Source: SIG455 sp045646385 (GTDB lineage: Bacteria; Bacillota; Clostridia; UMGS1810). From it: DNA of 64,000 bases. The notes beneath the pieces are model-generated. The model was not told where the DNA came from, searched no databases, and was given only the letters and a program-made list of their open reading frames with translations. Numbering within the stretch: the stretch's first letter is position 1; each line of letters starts with the position of its first letter. Shown piece after piece: positions 1 to 6,983 of the stretch. The stretch spans positions 44,202 to 108,201 of the forward strand of contig JAZRKQ010000017.1 in NCBI GenBank assembly GCA_045646385.1, given 5' to 3'. Both the position numbers and the translations under genes were made by a program.

Positions 1-10
1 TAAAATTCAA

Positions 11-54
11 TTAACACAAAAAGAGGCTATTTTTATAGCCTCTTTTTGTGTTAA
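11..54. terminator. Bidirectional stem-loop terminator
   Basis: A perfect 19-bp inverted repeat (11-29 with 36-54) encloses a 6-nt T/A loop. Each arm holds an A5 or T5 run, so the hairpin could stop transcription from either side. It probably ends the gene lying left of the window and insulates the promoter at 73-101. Confidence 0.7.
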
Positions 55-72
55 TATTGTGCATAAATTATG

Positions 73-101
73 TTGACAATTGACGTTGCGTTTGTTAAAA
101 T
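73..101 (+). promoter_or_regulatory. Sigma-A-type promoter for the 147-1835 gene
   Basis: TTGACA at 73-78 and TAAAAT at 96-101 are separated by exactly 17 bp. The ATG at 147 follows a GGAG ribosome site at 136-139. The preceding terminator suggests the gene is expressed alone. Confidence 0.75.
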
Positions 102-146
102 AAAATTCCCTGCATAAATTTATAGAATAATGAACGGAGCGTTTAA

Positions 147-1835
147 ATGAAAAGCACGAAAAAACGTGAGATCGGTCTTGGCGACAGTTTATACGGTATT
201 CCGCTTGATGACATATTGACACCTGAAGAAATTAATAGTATGCGTAAAGATACTTCCGCCGCCAGCAGGCGAAAAAGAAGAGAAAGAAAGAAAAAATCAT
301 ACAATAAGCGCCTAGCTTTGAATAAGATAAAACTGCCTAAGATAAAAATTACTAAAAATATTATAAATATAGTTAGTGCAGTAGCATTAGTTTTAATATT
401 GCTTTTGATTTTTAAAAATCCTATAATTGCAAGAATTGCACCAAAAAAATATGTTGCAGATGCGTTTTGTGAAACTGTATCAAAAGTTGAATATGAAACT
501 GAGCAGATAATAGAAAATATATTTGGGTTTGATTTATTTGATAAAAAAGAACTGACGTTGTCTGCTAATGGCAGTATAGATGCAGATTCTGCAAATATTG
601 CCAATGATTTATCAGTAAATATAGAAACGGGATTTTCCAGAAAGAATTCTAATGCGGTTGCCAGGTGGCAGTGCGTTTATGGTGGCGAAGAGTTAATTTC
701 TTCGACGGCATATATAAATGAAGATGAAGTGGGCATTAGTGTCCCTCAGATTTTTAGTGAATACTGGACTGCGCCTGCAAATTCTTTTGGAAAAGAATGG
801 AATGAAAGCGGACTTAGAAAAGTATTGTATTTCGATGCTGTCGGTGAAGATGCTGACCTTTCATTTTTAAATACATTCGGTAGAAAAACATTTATTTCCG
901 AACAAGGTAAGAAAGAAGCAGAACGTCTTACAAAAAGACTGATATCTTCTTCAAAAGCAAAGTATAATGGAAAAACTGAAATTGATGTAAACGGAGAAAG
1001 TAAATTGGCTCGTTCAGTTGTGTTTTCATTTGCACAGGAAGATATTACTGAGTATTTGACGGGTATTTTGCACCTTACACAAGAAGATGAGGAATTGTCT
1101 AAAGTTTTATCTGCAATCGGAAAATCAGAGCAAGTAGGGTTGTTGTTTGATGATGTTTCGGCAAGATTGGCAAATAGTGTAATTATAAATGATGCACGCA
1201 TTACACTTGCAGTTTATAAAAATGTTGTTAGAAGCGCGCAACTGGATATTTCCTATACTGAAAATGGGAAAAATCCACGTATTATTGCTCTTTTGTCTTC
1301 GGAGGATTTAAAATATTTAACTGATAATATAAAATTCTGGGTTGACGTAAAAGGCAGCGATAAAGATTTTTCGTATACCTTGTCTTCTTCAGGAAATCAC
1401 AGCGGTGGCAAAAAAGTATTTACTGATATCACAAGCGTTAATTTGGTGAGTAACGGTTACAACTACAGTCTAAACAGTGAAGTAGCACTTGATTTTAAAG
1501 AGGGGACTGTTAACGGCAGTATTACAGGTGCCGATATATATTCAACGAAAGCATTGTCGTACAGTGGTATATGCACTAAAAAAGGCGGTCTTAAATTAGA
1601 ACTTGCAGATGTTAATACGTCAACAACAGGTAATTATCCGAGAAAACTTTCGGGAAAATTGAATGTCAGCATTGTTCCTGATATGAAAATATCAAAGATA
1701 AATACTTCCAACAAAAAGTTTATACTTGATTACAGCAAAGCGGAGGCAGAGAATTATCTTATGCGTCTGGAACAAACCGATAGCGTAAAAAAAATTGTAG
1801 CAACTGTAAATAGTATATTTAACAAGGCAGAATAA
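147..1835 (+). CDS. Membrane-anchored extracytoplasmic protein of unknown function
   Basis: I do not recognise this 562-residue protein. Visible layout: about 45 N-terminal residues, then a very basic stretch (Arg/Lys-rich, about 40-70), one hydrophobic segment at about 70-91, and some 470 polar residues that should lie outside the membrane by the positive-inside rule. The outer part is rich in beta-type stretches with Ser, Asn, Asp and Lys and shows no catalytic motif I can name. It has no lipobox and no C-terminal sorting motif, so it should stay anchored by the single segment. The ATG at 147 has a GGAG site 7 bp upstream and a near-consensus promoter. It is monocistronic, with a hairpin overlapping its stop codon. 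A cell-envelope role is only inferred from topology. Confidence 0.7.
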   Translation: MKSTKKREIGLGDSLYGIPLDDILTPEEINSMRKDTSAASRRKRRERKKKSYNKRLALNKIKLPKIKITKNIINIVSAVALVLILLLIFKNPIIARIAPKKYVADAFCETVSKVEYETEQIIENIFGFDLFDKKELTLSANGSIDADSANIANDLSVNIETGFSRKNSNAVARWQCVYGGEELISSTAYINEDEVGISVPQIFSEYWTAPANSFGKEWNESGLRKVLYFDAVGEDADLSFLNTFGRKTFISEQGKKEAERLTKRLISSSKAKYNGKTEIDVNGESKLARSVVFSFAQEDITEYLTGILHLTQEDEELSKVLSAIGKSEQVGLLFDDVSARLANSVIINDARITLAVYKNVVRSAQLDISYTENGKNPRIIALLSSEDLKYLTDNIKFWVDVKGSDKDFSYTLSSSGNHSGGKKVFTDITSVNLVSNGYNYSLNSEVALDFKEGTVNGSITGADIYSTKALSYSGICTKKGGLKLELADVNTSTTGNYPRKLSGKLNVSIVPDMKISKINTSNKKFILDYSKAEAENYLMRLEQTDSVKKIVATVNSIFNKAE

Positions 1836-1855
1836 CTAAAATTCTGCCTTGTTTT
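1821..1855 (+). terminator. Terminator overlapping the stop codon
   Basis: A 13-bp stem (1821-1833 with 1841-1853) with a 7-nt loop and a short T-run. The left arm contains the last codons and stop of the 147-1835 gene. Confidence 0.7.
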
Positions 1856-1877
1856 GACAAAATAATATAAATAATTC

Positions 1878-1906
1878 TTTACTTTTCGAAATTGATGTGA
1901 TATAAT
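1878..1906 (+). promoter_or_regulatory. Extended -10 promoter of the permease leader
   Basis: TTTACT at 1878-1883, a 17-bp spacer and TATAAT at 1901-1906 preceded by TGa (1898-1900). Predicted transcription start is near 1913, giving a leader of about 180 nt before the permease ATG at 2097. Confidence 0.65.
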
Positions 1907-1912
1907 TTTCTC

Positions 1913-2090
1913 AATGAATAAGATGTATCTTTAATTTGATGCGGGACATCAGCAGGATAGTCGTATTTAGTGTTGGGAAGGTATTGCTCATGTCTTGTCG
2001 CGTATGCAGACAAGGCATTTTTTATGCCGTAATTACACATAAACTTTGCTCTTGTTAAGGAGATTTTATTCTAAAACTTTTACGGAGGAG
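1913..2090 (+). promoter_or_regulatory. Structured leader with attenuator, class unknown
   Basis: The untranslated leader of the permease contains a complete intrinsic terminator before the gene: left arm 1990-1999, 9-nt loop, right arm 2009-2018 with one G-U pair, then six T (2018-2023). Upstream is a small hairpin (GATG/CATC, 1938-1950). Its 3' part, GACAT at 1945-1949, can instead pair with ATGTC at 1990-1994 in the left arm of the terminator, a plausible antiterminator switch. A second alternative hairpin (GGCAT/ATGCC, 2014-2028) overlaps the T-run. I tested it by eye against the purine, PyrR-binding, THF, ZTP, PRPP and TPP consensus cores and found no match. Ligand or protein control is inferred from architecture only. 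Confidence 0.5.
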
Positions 2091-2096
2091 TAAATT

Positions 2097-3437
2097 ATGA
2101 AACTGATTTACGATGTAAACGACAAACCCAAGTTTGGCAGACTTATTGTATTTGCCATTCAGCAGTTGCTGGCAATTATGGCGGCAACATTGGTTGTACC
2201 TGTTATTGTAGGTAACGGTATGAGTTCGGCTGCTGCTCTTTTTGGTGCAGGTTTAGGTACTTTGGTATACGTTCTTTTTACCAAAGCGAAAAGTCCCGTG
2301 TTTTTAGGTTCTTCATTTGCGTTTATTGGTTCTATGACGGCTGCATTTGCAGGCGGCGTATCTATGGCACTCGGATATATGGGATTAATTATCGGTGCTG
2401 TGTTTGCAGGCCTTGTGTATGTGGTTATTGCCATTATTGTTAAAATTGTAGGTGTTGGCTGGATTAATAAAGTTATGCCTGCAATTGTAATCGGTCCTAC
2501 GGTTGCTATTATAGGACTTTCACTTGCCGGTAATGCTATAGGTGATTTGCAACTTGGTGATATTGCTACTGCTTCACCTCATCTTTGTGTTCTTTGCGGT
2601 CTTATAACTTTGATTGTTACTACAGTATGTGCAACATACGGCAAAAAAATGGTGCGTCTGATTCCGTTTATTATCGGTATACTTGCAGGTTATGCTGCTG
2701 CACTTGTGTTTACTTTGATTGGTAATGCTACAGGCATTGATGCTCTTAAAATTATAGATTTTACACCTTTTACTTCACTTGTTGCAAATGGTGTTAACTT
2801 AAATACTTTTGTGGCACTTCCCGATTTCACATTTGTTACGGCGTTTAAAGGTGTTGGCGAAATCAATGCTGCATATATCGGCTCTATTGCAGTTGCGTAT
2901 GTACCCGTTGCATTCGTAGTATTTGCAGAGCACATTGCAGACCACAAAAATATTTCTTCTATTATAGAAAAAGACCTTTTAGAAAACCCCGGTTTGTCAA
3001 GAACACTTCTCGGTGATGGTATAGGCTCTATGGTTGGCGCTTTCTTTGGCGGTTGCCCCAATACAACTTATGGGGAGTCCGTAGGTTGTGTGGCTATCAC
3101 AGGTAATGCTTCTGTTGCTACAATTATTGCTGCGGCAATCGGGGCAATTATAGTTTCGTTTGTATCGCCGTTCATCGCATTTGTTAATTCTATTCCTCCA
3201 TGCGTAATGGGCGGTGTATGTATGGCACTTTATGGATTTATTGCGGTAAGCGGTTTGAGAATGTTCAAGGATTTTGACTTGGATGATAACAGAAACTTAT
3301 TTGTAGTAAGTACAATTTTGATATCCGGTATCGGTGGTTTAAGCCTTACTTTCGGTAAAGTAACAGTTACACCTGTTGCAGTATCATTGATTTTGGGTAT
3401 CATTATAAATGTTATACTCTCTAAGAAAAAAGCATAA
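2097..3437 (+). CDS. uraA: NCS2-family nucleobase permease (uracil/xanthine type)
   Basis: A 446-residue, strongly hydrophobic protein with the roughly 14 membrane segments of nucleobase:cation symporter-2 (UraA/PbuX/PurP). The family core is visible at about 320-335: Pro-Asn-Thr-Thr-Tyr-Gly-Glu-Ser, very close to the substrate-site segment of uracil permeases (Thr-Tyr-Gly-Glu-Asn), which favours uracil over xanthine. The early conserved segment near residue 25-45 (Gln-Gln-Leu-Leu-Ala with a glycine-rich following helix) also fits. It should take up a nucleobase with H+. The ATG follows a strong GGAGGAG site. It is preceded by an attenuator-like leader and followed by a terminator-like hairpin, so expression is probably tuned to nucleobase or nucleotide supply. 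Exact substrate is not certain. Confidence 0.85.
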   Translation: MKLIYDVNDKPKFGRLIVFAIQQLLAIMAATLVVPVIVGNGMSSAAALFGAGLGTLVYVLFTKAKSPVFLGSSFAFIGSMTAAFAGGVSMALGYMGLIIGAVFAGLVYVVIAIIVKIVGVGWINKVMPAIVIGPTVAIIGLSLAGNAIGDLQLGDIATASPHLCVLCGLITLIVTTVCATYGKKMVRLIPFIIGILAGYAAALVFTLIGNATGIDALKIIDFTPFTSLVANGVNLNTFVALPDFTFVTAFKGVGEINAAYIGSIAVAYVPVAFVVFAEHIADHKNISSIIEKDLLENPGLSRTLLGDGIGSMVGAFFGGCPNTTYGESVGCVAITGNASVATIIAAAIGAIIVSFVSPFIAFVNSIPPCVMGGVCMALYGFIAVSGLRMFKDFDLDDNRNLFVVSTILISGIGGLSLTFGKVTVTPVAVSLILGIIINVILSKKKA

Positions 3438-3447
3438 ATAATATTAT

Positions 3448-3477
3448 AAAAAGGGGAGGAGATAATCCTCCCTTTTA
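3448..3477 (+). terminator. Hairpin after the permease gene
   Basis: A purine-rich arm (AAAAGGGGAGGA, ending at 3460) pairs with TCCTCCCTTTT (to 3476), with one bulged G. The A-run before and T-run after allow terminator function. Confidence 0.55.
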
Positions 3478-3509
3478 CTAACTATAGTAATATGTGACAG
3501 GAGAAAAAT

Positions 3510-4013
3510 ATGAAAAATACACTTATTGTTATTGATATGCAAAACGATTTTATCGATGGCAGTCTTGGTACTAAAGAGGCGCAGGCAATAGTCGGTAATG
3601 TCAAATCTAAAATCCAAGAATATAAAATGCGTGGTGATGAAATCATTTTTACTCGTGATACGCATAATGATGATTACCTCGAAACGGCAGAGGGAATAAA
3701 ACTTCCTGTTGTGCATTGCGTAAAGGACACCCACGGCTGGCAAATTGCAGACGGCCTTGAAACAGATGGTGCGATTTATATAGATAAGCCCACATTCGGC
3801 TGGCTTGGTTGGAAAGATATGAACTTTGACAATATAGAACTTGTAGGTTTGTGTACGGATATATGTGTTGTATCCAATGCACTTATATTAAAAGCAATGT
3901 TCCCCGATGCCAGAATAAGTGTAGATGCTTCGTGTTGTGCAGGCGTAACTCCCCAATCTCATAATGCGGCACTTGAAACAATGAAAATGTGCCAAATTGA
4001 TATAATAGGGTGA
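3510..4013 (+). CDS. Isochorismatase-family cysteine hydrolase, likely nicotinamidase
   Basis: A 167-residue cysteine hydrolase. The family triad is visible: Asp9 in the N-terminal Ile-Asp-Met-Gln-Asn-Asp-Phe motif, Lys93 before Pro-Thr-Phe-Gly, and the nucleophile Cys119 in Thr-Asp-Ile-Cys-Val-Val. Asp50, His52 and His69 are the expected metal ligands of nicotinamidases. If it is PncA-like it deamidates nicotinamide to nicotinate for NAD salvage; other members cleave isochorismate or related amides, so the substrate is inferred. It is shorter than typical PncA (about 180-210), but the core is complete. ATG at 3510 follows AGGAG. A near-perfect palindrome just beyond the stop closes the unit. 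Confidence 0.8.
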   Translation: MKNTLIVIDMQNDFIDGSLGTKEAQAIVGNVKSKIQEYKMRGDEIIFTRDTHNDDYLETAEGIKLPVVHCVKDTHGWQIADGLETDGAIYIDKPTFGWLGWKDMNFDNIELVGLCTDICVVSNALILKAMFPDARISVDASCCAGVTPQSHNAALETMKMCQIDIIG

Positions 4014-4018
4014 AAATG

Positions 4019-4046
4019 AAGTACAAGAAAATTTTCTTGTACTTTT
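4019..4046 (+). terminator. Palindromic terminator after the nicotinamidase-like gene
   Basis: A 26-bp perfect palindrome (4019-4044) whose centre AATT serves as the loop, followed by TT and T/A-rich sequence. It separates the hydrolase from the citrate synthase promoter. Confidence 0.6.
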
Positions 4047-4082
4047 AAATTTTAACAATTTGTGAACATATTCACAGTGATA

Positions 4083-4112
4083 TTGAAAAAATATTTCTAT
4101 TAATGGTATAAT
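4083..4112 (+). promoter_or_regulatory. Promoter of citrate synthase
   Basis: TTGAAA at 4083-4088, 18-bp spacer, TATAAT at 4107-4112. GGAG at 4121-4124 and the ATG at 4136 follow. Confidence 0.65.
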
Positions 4113-4135
4113 TATAAAAAGGAGTGTGATTCACA

Positions 4136-5497
4136 ATGAAAAAGTCTTACTCAGAAATAACGCCTTATATAAAGGAACTTGCCGCACTTTCCTGTGAAAA
4201 TAATAATATAAAACCGGAAATGTATCAGAATCACGATGTTAAAAGAGGACTGCGTGATTTAAACGGTAACGGAGTTGTAACCGGACTTACCGAAATATCT
4301 AATATAAAAGCAAAAGAAAAACTTCCCAATGGAGATACTATCCCGTGTGATGGCGAACTTTACTATCGCGGTGTGAATGTGCGTGACCTTGTTGACGGAT
4401 TTAAAAAAGATGACCGTTTTGGATTTGAAGAAATTACTTATCTTCTGTTGTTTTCTCAATTGCCCGATAAGGAAAAACTTGAAAAGTTCACACTGACTCT
4501 TGCAGAGTACAGAAGTCTTCCTACATCATTTGTGCGTGATATGATATTAAAAGCACCCGGCAGTAATCTTATGAATATCCTCGCCAGATGCGTTCTTGCT
4601 TTGTATGCTTATGATGATAATCCCGACGATATCTCTGTAGAAAACGTATTAAGACAAAGTTTGTTTTTGATTTCTGTTTTTCCGCTACTTTCTGTATATG
4701 GTTACCAATCGTTTCAGCATTATTATAATGAACAGAGTTTGAATATCCATTTGCCCAAGCCTGAACTTTCAACTGCTGAAAATGTTTTGCATCTTCTTCG
4801 CGGGGAAGGTCGGTATACTAATCTTGAAGCAAAAATATTAGACCTTGCACTTGTATTGCATGCTGAACATGGCGGCGGTAATAACTCGTCTTTCACAACT
4901 CACGTGGTAACATCTTCAGGTACAGACACATATTCATCTGTAGCGGCGGCTCTCGGTTCATTAAAAGGCCCACGTCACGGTGGTGCTAACATTAAGGTTG
5001 TGCAGATGTTTGATGATATGAAAAAATCAATCAATACAAACAGTAAAAGCGAAATAGAAGACTATCTTATGAAACTTCTTGACAAAAATGCTTTTGATAA
5101 TGCCGGTCTTATTTATGGAATGGGACACGCCATTTATTCAAAATCAGACCCGCGTGCCGATATATTAAAGGTATGTGCAAAGGATTTATCGGTTGAAAAA
5201 GGTAAGGAAGAAGATTTTGCATTGTATGAAACCGTAGCAACTATTGCTCCGCAAATTATTTCTGATAGACGCAAAATGTATAAAGGAGTAAGCCCTAACG
5301 TAGACTTTTATTCCGGACTTATATATAAGATGCTCGAACTTCCGTATGAATTGTATACACCGATATTTGCAATATCCAGAATTTCCGGTTGGAGTGCACA
5401 CAGAATTGAGGAGATACAAAATAACGGCAAAATTATACGTCCGGCATATATCAATGTAAAAGATGCACAGAGTTATATTAATATCGATAAAAGATAA
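4136..5497 (+). CDS. gltA: Citrate synthase
   Basis: A 453-residue type I citrate synthase, condensing oxaloacetate and acetyl-CoA to citrate. The catalytic set is recognisable: His in Gly-Pro-Arg-His-Gly-Gly-Ala-Asn at about 280, the general His in Gly-Met-Gly-His-Ala-Ile-Tyr at about 330 followed by Ser-Asp-Pro-Arg-Ala, and Asp in Asn-Val-Asp-Phe-Tyr-Ser-Gly at about 388. An upstream His-Gly-Gly-Gly-Asn-Asn-Ser-Ser segment binds substrate. The N-terminal extension of about 60 residues is typical of longer clostridial forms. In a fermentative anaerobe it most likely feeds an oxidative half-cycle to 2-oxoglutarate, the substrate of the glutamate dehydrogenase at 26.3 kb; that link is inference. 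It has its own promoter and terminator. Neither aconitase nor isocitrate dehydrogenase lies nearby. Confidence 0.93.
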   Translation: MKKSYSEITPYIKELAALSCENNNIKPEMYQNHDVKRGLRDLNGNGVVTGLTEISNIKAKEKLPNGDTIPCDGELYYRGVNVRDLVDGFKKDDRFGFEEITYLLLFSQLPDKEKLEKFTLTLAEYRSLPTSFVRDMILKAPGSNLMNILARCVLALYAYDDNPDDISVENVLRQSLFLISVFPLLSVYGYQSFQHYYNEQSLNIHLPKPELSTAENVLHLLRGEGRYTNLEAKILDLALVLHAEHGGGNNSSFTTHVVTSSGTDTYSSVAAALGSLKGPRHGGANIKVVQMFDDMKKSINTNSKSEIEDYLMKLLDKNAFDNAGLIYGMGHAIYSKSDPRADILKVCAKDLSVEKGKEEDFALYETVATIAPQIISDRRKMYKGVSPNVDFYSGLIYKMLELPYELYTPIFAISRISGWSAHRIEEIQNNGKIIRPAYINVKDAQSYINIDKR

Positions 5498-5500
5498 CGT

Positions 5501-5529
5501 AAAAGGCTGAGCGAACGCTCAGCCTTTTT
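5501..5529 (+). terminator. Terminator after citrate synthase
   Basis: A 13-bp G+C-rich perfect stem (5501-5513 with 5516-5528); the innermost pairs open to form the loop. The right arm ends in a T5 run. Confidence 0.85.
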
Positions 5530-5570
5530 AAATATAGTGTTGATCAGCAAAATTTTTATATATAATTATG

Positions 5571-5599
5571 TTGTTTTATTGAATGTTTTGTGATATAAT
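5571..5599 (+). promoter_or_regulatory. Extended -10 promoter of the SLC13-like permease
   Basis: TTGTTT at 5571-5576, 17-bp spacer, TATAAT at 5594-5599 preceded by TGa. The transcript should begin near 5606, so the in-frame ATG at 5583 cannot be the start codon of the gene. Confidence 0.65.
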
Positions 5600-5633
5600 A
5601 ATTAGGTTTGAAAAACCTATGGGGGTTAAGAAA

Positions 5634-6758
5634 TTGTTATATGAAATTCGTATATCTTTATTGGCTTTTATTCGGAAAAATATTGTCGCTTGCATTGCCG
5701 TTGCAGCGGCTGTGATTACGTCATTTATTGTAAAGCCGGATAAACAATATATAAATTATTTTGATTTTAAAACACTTACGTGTTTATTTTGTACACTTGC
5801 AGTTGTGTGTGCGTTTAAAAATATACATATATTTGAGATAATATCACGCAAAATCGTAAGTATGTTTAAAACAGTACGCTCGGCAGTTATTGCTCTTGTG
5901 TATATAACATTTATCGGCTCAATGATACTTGCTAACGATATGGCACTGATTACATTTTTGCCTCTTGGTTATTTTGTTCTCAGTTCTACGAATAACAAAA
6001 AGTATATGGCGTTTACATTTATAATGCAGAATATTGCTGCTAATTTGGGTGGTATGTTGACTCCGTTCGGCAATCCGCAGAATTTGTATCTGTATTCATA
6101 CTTTAATATACCAACTGCAGAGTTTGTGCAGATAATGGCATTGCCATTTATAATTTCTATAGCGCTTATAACTGCCTGTTGTTTTCTTTTAGGTAAAGAA
6201 GAACTTGTGCTTGATGGAGAATATAAAGAAAAATTAAGTGCGTGGAGAGTTATTGTATATAGCGTACTTTTTATATTTTCAATAATGATAGTTTTCCGTA
6301 CAGTTCCGTATTATTGGGGGCTTATTATAGTACCCGCCTCACTTTTGATACTTGACAGAAAAGCGCTTTTAAAAGTTGATTATGGATTACTTCTTACATT
6401 CTGTGCATTTTTTGTATTTTCCGGAAATATGGCTCGCATTGGTGCTGTTAATAACTTTCTTAATTGGCTTATATCAAAAAACACACTTCTTTACGGAGTG
6501 CTTTCGTGTCAGGTTATAAGCAATGTGCCGAGCGCTATATTACTTTCTAAATTTACACAGAATTATCAGGAACTTTTGGTTGCTGTAAATATTGGCGGGG
6601 CGGGCACATTGGTTGCTTCGCTGGCGAGCCTTATAACTTTTCGTGAATATTCCAAACGTGCTCCGCACGAAATCGGTACATATATTAAATTGTTTTCTGC
6701 GTTTAATTTCGGTATACTTATAATACTTTTGATTGTTATGAGTGTAAAATTTGCTTAA
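5634..6758 (+). CDS. SLC13/ArsB-like anion permease
   Basis: A hydrophobic protein of 374 residues with about ten membrane segments. It resembles the ion-transporter superfamily that includes ArsB, NhaD, CitMHS and SLC13 carriers: paired halves each with a re-entrant region, the first holding Ala-Asn-Asp-Met-Ala-Leu-Ile-Thr-Phe-Leu-Pro and Thr-Pro-Phe-Gly-Asn-Pro-Gln-Asn, the second Ser-Asn-Val-Pro-Ser-Ala. Asn-Pro-Gln-Asn followed by a second Ser-Asn-Val-Pro site is the substrate/Na+ signature of this group. Start choice: TTG at 5634 lies 7 bp after GGGGGT (5621-5626); the ATG at 5619 has no ribosome site and the ATG at 5583 lies inside the promoter. Substrate (dicarboxylate, citrate, arsenite or other) cannot be read from sequence. 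It sits alone between citrate synthase and the arg operon. Confidence 0.7.
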   Translation: MLYEIRISLLAFIRKNIVACIAVAAAVITSFIVKPDKQYINYFDFKTLTCLFCTLAVVCAFKNIHIFEIISRKIVSMFKTVRSAVIALVYITFIGSMILANDMALITFLPLGYFVLSSTNNKKYMAFTFIMQNIAANLGGMLTPFGNPQNLYLYSYFNIPTAEFVQIMALPFIISIALITACCFLLGKEELVLDGEYKEKLSAWRVIVYSVLFIFSIMIVFRTVPYYWGLIIVPASLLILDRKALLKVDYGLLLTFCAFFVFSGNMARIGAVNNFLNWLISKNTLLYGVLSCQVISNVPSAILLSKFTQNYQELLVAVNIGGAGTLVASLASLITFREYSKRAPHEIGTYIKLFSAFNFGILIILLIVMSVKFA

Positions 6759-6781
6759 TTATACATTAATGCATAGAAAAA

Positions 6782-6795
6782 TGTATAATTATGCA
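6782..6795. promoter_or_regulatory. ARG-box-like operator 1 (ArgR/AhrC)
   Basis: TGTAT-AATT-ATGCA matches the 14-bp core layout of ArgR boxes (TGAAT, four A/T, ATTCA) with two inverted half-sites. It is flanked by two further near-palindromes, around 6761-6775 (ACATTAATGCAT-like) and TGCATA/TATGCA at 6792-6807, forming a cluster upstream of argG. Confidence 0.5.
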
Positions 6796-6907
6796 TAGAA
6801 TTATGCAAATGTGAATAAGCGTACATAAAACTTGCACAAAACTATGCCGAAAGCAGATATTTATTTGTAAAAAACCGAAAAATGCGTAAAAAACACTAAA
6901 ATTTGCT

Positions 6908-6946
6908 TGCATAATAATTCATTATATGATATTATTTGTGTATAAT
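6908..6946 (+). promoter_or_regulatory. argG promoter with overlapping ARG box
   Basis: The TATAAT at 6941-6946 with a weak -35 (TTCATT, 6918-6923, 17-bp spacer) is the only good promoter before argG. TGCAT-AATA-ATTCA at 6908-6921 is an ARG-box match that overlaps the -35, where a bound ArgR hexamer would block polymerase. Its centre is 126 bp from the upstream box, about 12 helical turns. Confidence 0.55.
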
Positions 6947-6983
6947 ATTTCAAACATTATTTTTATTATTGGAGGAAATGAAA

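Noticed and set aside
1913..2090. PyrR site, purine riboswitch or other known RNA in the permease leader
   Set aside because: None of the conserved cores I know is present; kept only as an unclassified attenuator.
5583..5633. ATG starts at 5583 and 5619 for the SLC13-like permease
   Set aside because: 5583 lies upstream of and within the promoter; 5619 lacks a ribosome site. TTG 5634 has GGGGGT at ideal spacing.
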